Origin: Capsulimonas corticalis
Lineage (GTDB): Bacteria > Armatimonadota > Armatimonadia > Armatimonadales > Capsulimonadaceae
Assembly: GCF_003574315.2 (NCBI RefSeq)
Contig: NZ_AP025739.1
Coordinates: forward strand, 124,001 to 188,000
Direction of reading: 5' to 3'
DNA: 64,000 nt
Position 1 is the first letter of the stretch, and the number at the start of each line of letters is the position of its first letter. A program made the position numbers and the translations under genes. The notes under the pieces are model-generated. The model was not told the DNA's origin. It made no database searches and worked only from the letters and a program-made list of their open reading frames with translations. Shown one piece after another: positions 16,934 to 25,332 of the stretch.

Positions 16934-17719
16934 ATGAAATTGAAAGTCTACAAAGCCCTGTGGGGCATGGAGGGTTCGCTCGACGAACAGCTAGACCGCA
17001 TCGCCGAGGCCGGCTACGACGGCGTCGAGACGCCCCTTCCCGAACACAATCTCCCGGAGTTCCAGCGTCAGCTGGAAACGCGCGGCCTGGGATACATCGG
17101 AATGATCTTCGCGGGCGACGTCGCCGCGCTGGACCGGGGCGTCGCGGCCGCCGGCGAGATCGACGTCAAGTTCCTGAATATCCACTCCGGCGCGGATCAC
17201 CTGCCGTTCGATCTGGGGTGCGACTACTTCGAAGGCGCGCTGCTCGCCGAGGGCCGCAGCGGGATCAAAATCCTTCATGAGACGCATCGCGGACGCACTC
17301 TCTTTAATCCCTGGATCACCGCCGCGTACCTGCGCAAATTCCCGGAGCTAAAGATCGTCGCCGACTTCAGCCACTGGACCTGCGTCAGCGAACGCCTCCT
17401 CGACGAGCACGATCCGAACATGGAGATCGCCTACAAGCGCGCGCACCACATCCACGGCCGCGTCGGTCACGAACAAGGCCCCCAGGTCTCCGACCCGCGC
17501 GCCCCCGAATTCGCCTACGCCGTCGATCGGTTCGACGCCTACTGGAGTCAGATCCGCGCCGCCCACGAAGCGCGCGGCGAAGACACCCTCTATTTCACCC
17601 CCGAATACGGCCCGCCCGGATACATGCCCACGCTTCCGTACACACAGCAGCCGATCGGCGATCTGTGGGACATCTGCCTCTACTCGGCGAAACGGATTCG
17701 GGCGCGGTGGGGAGCATAG
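16934..17719 (+). CDS. Sugar phosphate isomerase/epimerase family protein
   Basis: This 261-aa protein belongs to the xylose isomerase-like TIM barrel family (AP endonuclease 2 fold). The start MKLKVYKALWGMEGS, GYDGVETPLPE, ILHETHRGR and the late HIHGRVGHEQ segment carry the acidic and histidine residues that usually hold the metal. The ATG at 16934 follows AAGGACAAAGACGG. It lies 42 bases after the previous gene and may be the last gene of that operon. The substrate cannot be told from sequence. Confidence 0.82.
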   Translation: MKLKVYKALWGMEGSLDEQLDRIAEAGYDGVETPLPEHNLPEFQRQLETRGLGYIGMIFAGDVAALDRGVAAAGEIDVKFLNIHSGADHLPFDLGCDYFEGALLAEGRSGIKILHETHRGRTLFNPWITAAYLRKFPELKIVADFSHWTCVSERLLDEHDPNMEIAYKRAHHIHGRVGHEQGPQVSDPRAPEFAYAVDRFDAYWSQIRAAHEARGEDTLYFTPEYGPPGYMPTLPYTQQPIGDLWDICLYSAKRIRARWGA

Positions 17720-17730
17720 GGAACGTTCGG

Positions 17731-19101
17731 TTAATAGCCCCGGATATCGAGGGGGTCGGTGAGCGTAAAATCGTTCTCGACCTCCTGAACATCCCGAGCA
17801 ATCGCCTTCGGTTTCAGTGGCTCCGGGGCGTATAGAAACCGATCTAATAGCATCATCTGACTATATGACATCGGTGTGCTGTTCGGCCAGAATTGCGGCA
17901 AATCGTCTTTAGGAGTGCGATGCAGATATGCCTGATAAGCAGTGACCGCTCTATCAAAGCGTTCGCTATTCACGCCTTCCGCGTTCGGGCCGAAAAAAAA
18001 TGACAGCCGGTCATACTCCTCTAAAGGGAGCCAAGCGCAATAAGCCTGCATCACGAAGTTTCCGACACTGGGCCACGCAAACAGCTTATCCCACAGCTCA
18101 TATTTATTTGCCGGCAGCACATAAGCAAGACGCTTCAGGGCCGGATATCGCAATCCGTTTTCCGATATGACATCCAAATGGTCGTAAAACATCTCCCAGT
18201 TGTTCTGGGTTCGAGAGAGCACCCACATTTCCCTGGCGCAGTTCTGGAATCGATGCTTAATATCGTCTCGCAATAGGAGTCGGATTTGGCCGCTGTCAAG
18301 GACTTCCTCCACGGCATTCAAACACCAATTCCAAAGAGCGTCCTCCGAAGCGGGAAAATCACTCTCATCGGAGGGAATGAGCATCGCCAAATCCTTAGTG
18401 AGCTGATTCTTCAGATAATAGGATAGGGGGCGATAGGGATTGTCGCTGGAATCAATATCTGCCGATGAGACAACGCCGAGTTTGGATAAAATAGACTTCA
18501 CGCGAACGCGCGGATCGGAGACCTTAGACTGATATTCACGGAACAGCGCAGCATAATGAAAGCCAGTGTTCGTCGGGATTTTGTTTACCGCGCAAATATC
18601 CACCCAGTCGATGAGTTTTTCCGCTTCATCAACGGGGCAAATCTCCGCCCAGGCTACCATCCCTGAATCGCAGACGTTTGCAAAATCGTCGCACTCCCTC
18701 TGTGCATCTTGCTGCAGAAACTCCAATATTCGATGGCGTTCCGATGATTCCAGCCTTCTTCCCCACCCATAAACGATTTGGGCCATGCTCCAAGGACTTC
18801 TGGCCTCATACTGCTCCAAATCATAGGGGACATTACGGCCATTCGTAGGCATAAGCTCCATTAAACGGCCATAAAACGGCTGGCTTTGTTTCCCAGCCAA
18901 TCGATCGATCAGTTCAAAAAGGCGAACGTTTAGGCGTCTGGCCTGCGTGGGATTCCCCAGCGAACGACTGAGGATTGGAAAATTTAGCGCGGATTCCTGG
19001 AGTGCTTCGCTAAGTTCGAGGATGTCCCCATTCCACTCATGCCAAACAGGAGTCTTATTATGAAGGATGAAGTCGATCAAAGAGCGAGTTTGGACGGGCA
19101 T
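17731..19101 (-). CDS. Hypothetical protein (orphan)
   Basis: This 456-aa protein has no signal peptide, membrane segment or motif I recognise. It is rich in Trp and aromatic residues and looks mostly helical. Base composition is visibly lower in GC than its neighbours, and it is flanked by genes on both sides with no operon partner, so recent acquisition is possible. The stop is 9 bases from the convergent isomerase stop. Confidence 0.65.
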   Translation of the reverse strand: MPVQTRSLIDFILHNKTPVWHEWNGDILELSEALQESALNFPILSRSLGNPTQARRLNVRLFELIDRLAGKQSQPFYGRLMELMPTNGRNVPYDLEQYEARSPWSMAQIVYGWGRRLESSERHRILEFLQQDAQRECDDFANVCDSGMVAWAEICPVDEAEKLIDWVDICAVNKIPTNTGFHYAALFREYQSKVSDPRVRVKSILSKLGVVSSADIDSSDNPYRPLSYYLKNQLTKDLAMLIPSDESDFPASEDALWNWCLNAVEEVLDSGQIRLLLRDDIKHRFQNCAREMWVLSRTQNNWEMFYDHLDVISENGLRYPALKRLAYVLPANKYELWDKLFAWPSVGNFVMQAYCAWLPLEEYDRLSFFFGPNAEGVNSERFDRAVTAYQAYLHRTPKDDLPQFWPNSTPMSYSQMMLLDRFLYAPEPLKPKAIARDVQEVENDFTLTDPLDIRGY

Positions 19102-19131
19102 AATAGAGTTCTCTTAAAAGCGCTAGATTGC

Positions 19132-19962
19132 TTACGCCAGCAGCCGGTTCATCTTGTCCACTGAATTGTCTTCGCATAGCGGCGTGAAGACGACGAGTTT
19201 CATGTCGGGGTTATCCCCGACGGTGAACGCGGAGTATTCCAGCGCCATTCTTCCCGCCGTTGGATGCTGGAGGATCTTGCAGCCTTCCGTCCGGCCGCGC
19301 ACTTCGTGACGCGGCCACCACTCTCGAAACTCGGGGCTGATTTCGCTGAGCTCGGCGATGAGCGCCGCGAATTGGGGATCACCGGCGTAGCGGCCGCTGT
19401 CAACGCGGAACTGTGAGAGGACGGCGCGGGCGTGCTTTTCCCACTCGGCGAGCAGCGTGCGGAACGGCGGATAGGCGAACACCAGCCAAAGGTTATTGCG
19501 GTGTTCGATGGGGATTTGCGAGTAATCCGTGAACGTGAGGGCGGCGGCGCGGTTCCAGGCGAGGATGTCCCAGCGGCGGCCGGCGAGATACGCGGGGCTG
19601 TCCTTGAGGTTGTCCAGCATCCGCTGGAGGGACGGCGTGACCGTCTCGTCCCTGGGGGGAACGATGACGCGCAGGGTTTCCGGATGGGCGAGCGTGAACA
19701 GATGCGTCCGCTCGTCGGGGCCGAGGCGCAGCGCGCACGCCAGGCTGTCCAGGGTTTCCGTGGACACGCGGATGTCGCGGCCCTGCTCCAGCCACGTGTA
19801 CCAGGCGGTTCCGACGCCCGCGAGGTCCGCCACTTCCTCACGGCGCAGCCCAGGCGTGCGACGGCGCGGCCCCGCCTTCAATCCCACTTCGGAGGGCGCG
19901 ATCCGCTCGCGGCGCGTCCTCAAAAAATTCGCCAGCTCCCGCCGATGCTCTCCGTCCGGCAT
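19132..19962 (-). CDS. XRE-family regulator with MmyB-like ligand domain
   Basis: This 276-aa protein has an N-terminal helix-turn-helix (about 8-80; RTPGLRREEVADLAG and WYTWLEQGRD are hallmarks of this group). A C-terminal MmyB-type domain (about 105-265) follows, thought to bind small or fatty ligands. It is divergent from the oxidoreductase at 20071, separated by about 108 bases, an arrangement common for these regulators and a controlled dehydrogenase. Regulation of that gene is inferred. Confidence 0.9.
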   Translation of the reverse strand: MPDGEHRRELANFLRTRRERIAPSEVGLKAGPRRRTPGLRREEVADLAGVGTAWYTWLEQGRDIRVSTETLDSLACALRLGPDERTHLFTLAHPETLRVIVPPRDETVTPSLQRMLDNLKDSPAYLAGRRWDILAWNRAAALTFTDYSQIPIEHRNNLWLVFAYPPFRTLLAEWEKHARAVLSQFRVDSGRYAGDPQFAALIAELSEISPEFREWWPRHEVRGRTEGCKILQHPTAGRMALEYSAFTVGDNPDMKLVVFTPLCEDNSVDKMNRLLA

Positions 19963-20070
19963 CCCTCACTCCTTATCCTGATACTTCTCATCCTATGATC
20001 GCCGCGTGTCTTGTTAGGGTTGCGCGGATCGAGGTAAATTCCTTACGACACTATTTTCAGGAGGATACCC

Positions 20071-21132
20071 ATGAAAGCCGCACGATTGGAACATCTTGGA
20101 GCCGCGCTGAAGGTTGAAAACATCGGCGAGCCTCAATTGCGCGCCGGCGGCGCGATCGTCCGCATCCTCGCCGCCCGCGTGGCGTCCTATACCGACCAGG
20201 TAATTTCGGGGGAGCTGGGCTTCACGACGCCGACGCCCTGCACCCTCGGCCCCACAGCGATCGGCGTGATCGAAGCGATCGCCGACGATGTGTTCGGACT
20301 GAGCGCCGGACAAACGGTCTTCTGCGACGCCTATATCGGCTCGCGCACGATTGGCGTCACTTCCGACCGAATATTGATCGGCTGGACCGGACTTGGTCCC
20401 GACGCAGGGCGCACGCAGTCGATCTGGCGTGACGGCAGCTTCGCGGAAAAGGCGCTGTGGCCGGCGGAATGCCTGACGCCGATTCCGGACGACCTTGGGC
20501 TGACGCCGGAGGCGCTCACGTATCTGGGCTATTCCGCCATCGCCTACGGCGGCCTGATCCGGGGAGGATTGCATTCGGGACAAGCGGTGATCGTGAATGG
20601 GGCGACCGGAAGCATCGGCGCGTCGGCGGTTCTGCTGGCGCTCGCCATGGGCGCCGCAAAGATCGTCGCGGTCGGACGCGATGGGGAGATGCTGGATCAG
20701 TTGCGGAAGCTCGCGCCGAAGCGCATCGCGCCGGTGAGTCTCGACGCCGCTCCCGAAGTCTATACCGAGGAGCTTCGCCGGGTCGCCGGCGGCGCCGATC
20801 TGCTGCTCGACGTGCTTGGCAAAGTGACGACCGCCGCGCCCACGCTCGCCGGCATCCATGCGCTGCGGCGCGGAGGGACGGCGGTGTTTGTCGGAGGGGT
20901 GCACGCCGACATTCCCCTGCCCTACTCGAAGATCATGCTGGAGGAGCTCACGATCCGCGGATCCTTTATGTATCCGAAGCATGCGCCGAGCGAGATTATC
21001 AACATGGCGCAGGCCGGGATCCTCGATCTCAGCCCGATCCGCCCACGCACGTTCGCGCTGGACGACATCGACAACGCCATCGCCCAGGCAAAGGATCTGC
21101 GCGGCTTCGAATACGCCGTGCTTGTCCCCTAG
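20071..21132 (+). CDS. Zinc-type alcohol dehydrogenase/quinone oxidoreductase
   Basis: This 353-aa medium-chain dehydrogenase/reductase has a GroES-like N-terminal domain (about 1-140) and a Rossmann domain with GATGSIGASAV near 175, which binds NAD(P)H. The usual catalytic zinc cysteine near residue 40 is replaced (VASYTDQV), so it is probably a zinc-free reductase. AGGAGG lies upstream of the ATG. Its TAG shares the palindrome CTAG (21129-21132) with the stop of the convergent permease. The substrate is unknown; the divergent MmyB regulator probably controls it. Confidence 0.85.
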   Translation: MKAARLEHLGAALKVENIGEPQLRAGGAIVRILAARVASYTDQVISGELGFTTPTPCTLGPTAIGVIEAIADDVFGLSAGQTVFCDAYIGSRTIGVTSDRILIGWTGLGPDAGRTQSIWRDGSFAEKALWPAECLTPIPDDLGLTPEALTYLGYSAIAYGGLIRGGLHSGQAVIVNGATGSIGASAVLLALAMGAAKIVAVGRDGEMLDQLRKLAPKRIAPVSLDAAPEVYTEELRRVAGGADLLLDVLGKVTTAAPTLAGIHALRRGGTAVFVGGVHADIPLPYSKIMLEELTIRGSFMYPKHAPSEIINMAQAGILDLSPIRPRTFALDDIDNAIAQAKDLRGFEYAVLVP

Positions 21133-22871
21133 TGCTCCCACTCGTATCGCCCAAGCCGCTTCGCGGCGAGGGCGATCGGGGTGTAGCCGGTCGTGATGGA
21201 GAGCGCGATGAAGAGCAGCGCGGCGAGGGCGAACAGGGCGGGCGGCCCGAGCAAATGCTGCGCGAAGGCGACATAGACGCCTGCGGCGAGCAGGGCGCAG
21301 AAGACGACATAGCAGGTCGCCAGGACAAACCCCAGGACCATCGCCCAAACGCTCGCGCGGTGGGCGGGGTTGTCGTACAGAAAACGCGGGAAGATGCCGG
21401 CGAGGCCGACGCCCAGGCCCGAAAGCCCAAAACAGGCGAAGGTGAAGATCCCGAAGGCGATCAGGGACAGGCTGAGGGACCATCGAAACGCGAGGGCGGC
21501 GATCACGACCATGCCCGTCACCAGCGCGATGGACATCACAAACGACACGATCCACTTGGCGACCAGAAAATCCCGGCGCGTCAGCGGTCCGGCGAGCACC
21601 ATCCACGCGCCCTTGCCTTCCAGTCCCACCGTGGAAAGCCCGATGATGCTCGTGACCATGTAGACTACAAGCGCGATCATCAGCATCGCCAGATTGCCGT
21701 ACATATCCTCGCCGGACGACGCGCCGGGCTGAGTCCATTTGAGGACGAAGGGCACGAAGAAGAGGATCAGCGTCGTGCCGATCTGGCCGATCAAGATCGT
21801 GTCGCGCCCGATATAGAGGAAGTCCTTGACGATCAGGCCCGCCATCGCCGGCGACATTCCCAGCGGCGGCGCGCCCTGACGGCGGCGGATGCCTCGCCCA
21901 ACCTGATTGAGGTCCTGCTGCTCTAAAATATCCTCGGAAGACACGACTCGTCCGCCCACCACAATACAGAACGCAATCATCACCACCGTCGCGGCCACCA
22001 ATGCGATCAGGCCGTGCGCTCCGGCCGGCCCGATCGGGCGGCCGCCGGCGGTGTCCATCGCCACGGAGCAGGCCCAGGAGGACGGCAGCCAGCTCAGCCC
22101 CGCTTCCGATTGGCCTTTGGAGAGCGCCTGGACCTGTGTCTGCGCGGCGCTCCATTGCGCGGCGGGGGTCCCGGTGGCCGTGGCCGCTCCGGAGAGGGCG
22201 GCGCGCATCCGGCCGACATCCAGCGCGCCGCTTTGCGTCGCGCGGCTCGTCCCCGCCACCGCGAGAAGCGTGATGCCGAGCGCCAGCACGACGCTCACTC
22301 CCATCACCACGAACCGCACCTTCTTTACCCCCAGGATCCGCGCCAGCACCAGCAGCAGGGACCCGGTGAACGCCGGCGTGAAGATCAGCAGCAGGGCGAG
22401 CGAGGCGATAAACCACGCCCATCCAGACGCGGACAGGCCGATCCCCCATCCGATCCCGATCAAGACGGGAACGCCGAGCACGGTGAACTGCGCGGAGTTG
22501 GCGATTACGGAATCCACAAGCTTGGCGGCGACTACGGCGGAGGGCGTGACGGGAGTCGTGAGAAGAAGCGGCAGATCGTTGTCCTGGAACAGCGACGAGG
22601 CGACGAACGGCACAGAGCCGGCGAGCAGAAAGAAAAAGAGGTACTGATAGACGTGCGCCGTCAGCTGCGCGGCGGCGGGGTTCAGCGCGCCATGGCGGGC
22701 GGCGGCGCCCTGCATCAGCAGCACAAGCGCCGCGCAGGCCAGGCCGATGGTCGCGAAGATCATGACGCCAAAGAGGGTCAGCCACACGACCATGAGCTTA
22801 TGCCAGCGCGGCGCCGAGCGGGCGGTGTTCGCCAGCATCCGCAGGCGGGCGCGTATCAAAATCCGGAACAT
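21129..22871 (-). CDS. ABC-2 type exporter permease
   Basis: This 580-aa inner membrane protein has about 12 predicted membrane segments and resembles the large putative ABC exporter permeases. The start at MFRILIRARLRML (22871) follows the previous stop by five bases. No ATPase subunit is adjacent: the gene upstream encodes only a NIL domain. The ATPase must be encoded elsewhere. The substrate is unknown. Confidence 0.8.
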   Translation of the reverse strand: MFRILIRARLRMLANTARSAPRWHKLMVVWLTLFGVMIFATIGLACAALVLLMQGAAARHGALNPAAAQLTAHVYQYLFFFLLAGSVPFVASSLFQDNDLPLLLTTPVTPSAVVAAKLVDSVIANSAQFTVLGVPVLIGIGWGIGLSASGWAWFIASLALLLIFTPAFTGSLLLVLARILGVKKVRFVVMGVSVVLALGITLLAVAGTSRATQSGALDVGRMRAALSGAATATGTPAAQWSAAQTQVQALSKGQSEAGLSWLPSSWACSVAMDTAGGRPIGPAGAHGLIALVAATVVMIAFCIVVGGRVVSSEDILEQQDLNQVGRGIRRRQGAPPLGMSPAMAGLIVKDFLYIGRDTILIGQIGTTLILFFVPFVLKWTQPGASSGEDMYGNLAMLMIALVVYMVTSIIGLSTVGLEGKGAWMVLAGPLTRRDFLVAKWIVSFVMSIALVTGMVVIAALAFRWSLSLSLIAFGIFTFACFGLSGLGVGLAGIFPRFLYDNPAHRASVWAMVLGFVLATCYVVFCALLAAGVYVAFAQHLLGPPALFALAALLFIALSITTGYTPIALAAKRLGRYEWEH

Positions 22872-22876
22872 AGGGC

Positions 22877-23107
22877 TTACGGAGCTTCCGTCACCCCGAC
22901 GCCCTGGCCGCGAATCCACTCCACGGCGCGGTCAATGGTCATGGTTTCGCCGGTCAGCTCCGTGACGATCCAGCCGCCCTTGCCGGCTTCGACATCGGCG
23001 CGGATCAAGTTGGGAGACAGATCGTAATCCGTCACGAGCCGCGTGATCACCGGCTCGGAAAGCCGATCCAGCGGGTAATTCAACTGCACTTTACGGGTTT
23101 CACTCAT
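22877..23107 (-). CDS. Stand-alone NIL-domain protein
   Basis: This 76-aa protein corresponds to the NIL domain (ferredoxin-like fold) that forms the methionine-sensing tail of MetN ATPases and is also found as a free protein in several phyla. Features are VQLNYP at the start, SPNLIRADVE, GGWIVTELTG and the last helix IDRAVEWIRGQGV. It lies five bases upstream of the permease gene and is probably co-transcribed. A sensory or sulfur-amino-acid role is known for the family but not shown here. Confidence 0.82.
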   Translation of the reverse strand: MSETRKVQLNYPLDRLSEPVITRLVTDYDLSPNLIRADVEAGKGGWIVTELTGETMTIDRAVEWIRGQGVGVTEAP

Positions 23108-23231
23108 AATGGACCACGGTTCAACGAAGCCCGCCCGGATTCCTGCCTATATTTTCCGGGAAGACCGACCGAAGATAAAAGCAAGCACGTAAAATTACCA
23201 GGCAGGAGAATCGCGCGTCGAAGGAATATTC

Positions 23232-23261
23232 TTGACAAACGCGGCGGGTCCCGGTTATAAT
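23232..23261 (+). promoter_or_regulatory. tRNA-Gln promoter
   Basis: TTGACA (23232-23237), 18 bases, TATAAT (23256-23261): both sigma-70 elements are perfect. The tRNA begins 12 bases after the -10. Confidence 0.85.
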
Positions 23262-23272
23262 GTCAATCGTAT

Positions 23273-23346
23273 TCCGAGGTCGTTCAATGGCAGGACAAGA
23301 GTTTTTGGTGCTCTTTATTGGGGTTCGAATCCCTGCCTCGGAACCA
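23273..23346 (+). tRNA. trnQ: tRNA-Gln (UUG)
   Basis: The cloverleaf is complete: acceptor TCCGAGG/CCTCGGA with discriminator A and an encoded CCA; D stem GTTC/GGAC; anticodon stem AGAGT/GCTCT around TTTTGGT, anticodon TTG, which reads CAA; T loop TTCGAAT. It has its own near-consensus promoter. No other RNA gene is seen in the window. Confidence 0.95.
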
Positions 23347-23434
23347 TTTTTGCTTCTGCGTAAGCAACTGTAGACAATAGACCGCTTCTTGTTGCGCCGA
23401 CCATTCCGTTGTCTTCCTGCTTGTCGCCGACGTT

Positions 23435-24172
23435 GTGGTTTTCTTTATTGCCTTGGGAACTGTGCGGAAACAAATTCCGTCTACTAGAGGCAATACAACA
23501 CCGGCGGTTGGAAGAAACGAGGAAAATAGGCTGAATACAATTATCACACAGGAAATCCTGGCGTTCTTTGCTTGGATCTTGTACGCAAGCTTTTTCGAGT
23601 GGTGGTTCCACAAATATCTGTTCCACACTCCCAAGCTTATTCGCCGTACCTTCAATTCCCACACGCTGACCCACCATCAGATTTACAAGGGCGATCACAC
23701 CTACTACCTGGCCGAGGGCAAAGAGCCCGAGCATGTCGCCATGGACTGGTGGGCGCTGATCCTCTTCCTCGGTGTTCACTTCCCGATCATCTGGACCGTT
23801 GAGAAGCTTACCCACACGCATTCGCTCTGGGGCGGCCTGGCCGCGATCGCCGTGTACTACGGCGTGTATGAGTACTTCCACTGGTGCATGCACGTTCCGA
23901 ACCAGCGCCCGTTCGAAAAGTGGGGCGTTTACCGCTTCATTCGCGAGCATCACCGCATTCACCACGTTCACATGCAGAAGAACCTCAACGTGATCCTGCC
24001 GCTGGCCGACCTCGTTCTGGGAACCTACAAGCGCGACACCAAGCGCGAGGCCCCAACAGTCCCGACCACGCGCCGCACGCCGACCCGCACCTCCCGCAGC
24101 CAGGCCCACCGACGTGGACCGGCCGCCGCGCCTGGTAAGAATAAGCCCGGCAAGAACACAGGCGACAAGTAG
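23435..24172 (+). CDS. Sterol desaturase/fatty acid hydroxylase-like membrane protein
   Basis: This protein of up to 245 aa has the histidine clusters of di-iron membrane hydroxylases: HKYLFH, HTLTHH, HWCMH and HHRIHH, the last near residue 165. Four membrane segments lie in between. The basic, proline-rich tail (about 40 residues) has no obvious function. The start is uncertain: the first 30 residues look unlike the family and the true start may lie near NTIITQEIL. Likely reaction is oxygen-dependent hydroxylation of a lipid such as a carotenoid or fatty acid. A strong terminator follows. Confidence 0.85.
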   Translation: MVFFIALGTVRKQIPSTRGNTTPAVGRNEENRLNTIITQEILAFFAWILYASFFEWWFHKYLFHTPKLIRRTFNSHTLTHHQIYKGDHTYYLAEGKEPEHVAMDWWALILFLGVHFPIIWTVEKLTHTHSLWGGLAAIAVYYGVYEYFHWCMHVPNQRPFEKWGVYRFIREHHRIHHVHMQKNLNVILPLADLVLGTYKRDTKREAPTVPTTRRTPTRTSRSQAHRRGPAAAPGKNKPGKNTGDK

Positions 24173-24183
24173 TCCAAACAAAA

Positions 24184-24218
24184 AAATCCCGCTGCAAATC
24201 CGCAGCGGGATTTTTTGT
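24184..24218. terminator. Bidirectional rho-independent terminator
   Basis: AATCCCGCTGC and GCAGCGGGATT pair around AAATCC, with an A run before and a T run after. It lies between the convergent hydroxylase and YCII genes and should serve both. Confidence 0.9.
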
Positions 24219-24256
24219 GAGTCCATGCCGCTCCGTTACTTCCCTCGGATCCTCCA

Positions 24257-24598
24257 TCAGAAAAACGGGCGCACCTCAACCGGCGCCCGGCAAGCGATGG
24301 CGGCCTTGCGTCCCCACGCCAGCGCCTCGTCCAAATTCGCGGCTTCCAGCACCCAGAAACCGCCCATGTGCTCCTTGGTCTCCAGGTACGGCCCGTCGGT
24401 GATGAGCACTTCACCAGTGGGCTGCGCCCGCAGAGACATCGCGCGGCCCGCCGGCTGCAGGCCGCCAACGAAGATCCGGACACCGGCAGCCTTCATCTCG
24501 TCGTTGAGCGCGTCGATATCGTGGGACATCGCCTCGTCCTCCGCGAGGAATGGGTCGTAGTCGTCTGGGTGGTGAATAGCAACCAAAAACTGCGCCAT
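24257..24598 (-). CDS. YCII-related domain protein
   Basis: This 113-aa protein belongs to the YCII/DGPF family (dimeric alpha-beta barrel). It starts MAQFLVAIHHPDD and has the DGPYLETKEHMGGFWVLEA segment characteristic of the PhnB/DGPF subgroup. TAGGAG lies just before the ATG at 24598; the longer open frame upstream is not coding. These proteins are often paired with ECF sigma factors, but none is adjacent here. The function is unknown. Confidence 0.9.
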   Translation of the reverse strand: MAQFLVAIHHPDDYDPFLAEDEAMSHDIDALNDEMKAAGVRIFVGGLQPAGRAMSLRAQPTGEVLITDGPYLETKEHMGGFWVLEAANLDEALAWGRKAAIACRAPVEVRPFF

Positions 24599-24762
24599 AA
24601 CTTCTCCTATCGAGGTCTTCGGGTGGACCTGTTTTCCTGCCTTCACAATATCATCGAATAGCCGGGCCGGAATTCGACAAATTCTCCAAGAATTTTTTCG
24701 GGCGTGGCGATGTGAAAGAAGTGCGACCTGATTGGCGGCAATCCCGAGATTCGTTCTTATGC

Positions 24763-25332
24763 TTACGGCAAATACACGTCCGCAGTATCCCCTGGCCGTA
24801 TTACTCCCGCTCGCTCTACCCACCCTACCAGGCCGCGTTTTTTCGCGGCGGCTTTGCCAAATGTCTGCGGCAATCGAATGTCTAAAGGCGTCGCCAGCTT
24901 CCGAATGACGTTTGCCGGTCCGATGCATGGCAGGTTTTCACCGTAGACGAGAAGAATGGCGCCGCTGGAGAAGACGAGGCGGGTCATGGGCGGCAGGCTG
25001 GTCAAACTCCCGACGCCACGAAAAAGCAAGTTGGCGCCGAGCCATTCGGCTTTGATTTCGGCGACGCCCATCGACGCGGCGATTTCGGCCAGCTCCTCCA
25101 CGGAGACCGCTGACCACGTTCGGGGGTTCCAGATGGACGCGCCCTTGGGGTGAAACTTCTTTTCACGCACGCCGGCGGATTTGGTGAAACCATAGTGACG
25201 GTCTCCCTGAATGCCGCCGAGGTCGCAAATGATCTCGGATTGGGGTTCGGAGACGACAGCGCCGCCTCCGCCGATATAGACGCCTGCGACTTGGAGGCGA
25301 ATATGTCCGTCCATCCTGGCGATTTCCTTCAT
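24763..25332 (-). CDS. MOSC-domain protein
   Basis: This 189-aa protein has the MOSC fold, a molybdenum cofactor sulfurase C-terminal-type domain. GIQGDRHYG near 40-50, WNPRTWSAVS and a GAILLVYGENLPCIGPA segment with the conserved cysteine fit the family. Its ATG overlaps the stop of the MprF-like gene upstream by four bases. It is the last gene of a four-gene operon starting at 29118. Members handle sulfur or hydroxylamine-type substrates with bound cofactor; the link to membrane lipid genes is unexplained. Confidence 0.85.
   Translation of the reverse strand: MKEIARMDGHIRLQVAGVYIGGGGAVVSEPQSEIICDLGGIQGDRHYGFTKSAGVREKKFHPKGASIWNPRTWSAVSVEELAEIAASMGVAEIKAEWLGANLLFRGVGSLTSLPPMTRLVFSSGAILLVYGENLPCIGPANVIRKLATPLDIRLPQTFGKAAAKKRGLVGWVERAGVIRPGDTADVYLP

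Noticed and set aside
20014-22785. Very long frame (over 900 codons) antisense to the oxidoreductase and permease genes
   Set aside because: Arg-rich composition and exact antisense overlap of two clear genes show that it is a by-product of GC-rich codon use.
24599-24928. N-terminal extension of the YCII protein by about 110 residues
   Set aside because: The YCII fold starts at MAQFLVA with a good ribosome binding site; the upstream sequence is Arg-rich and non-homologous.
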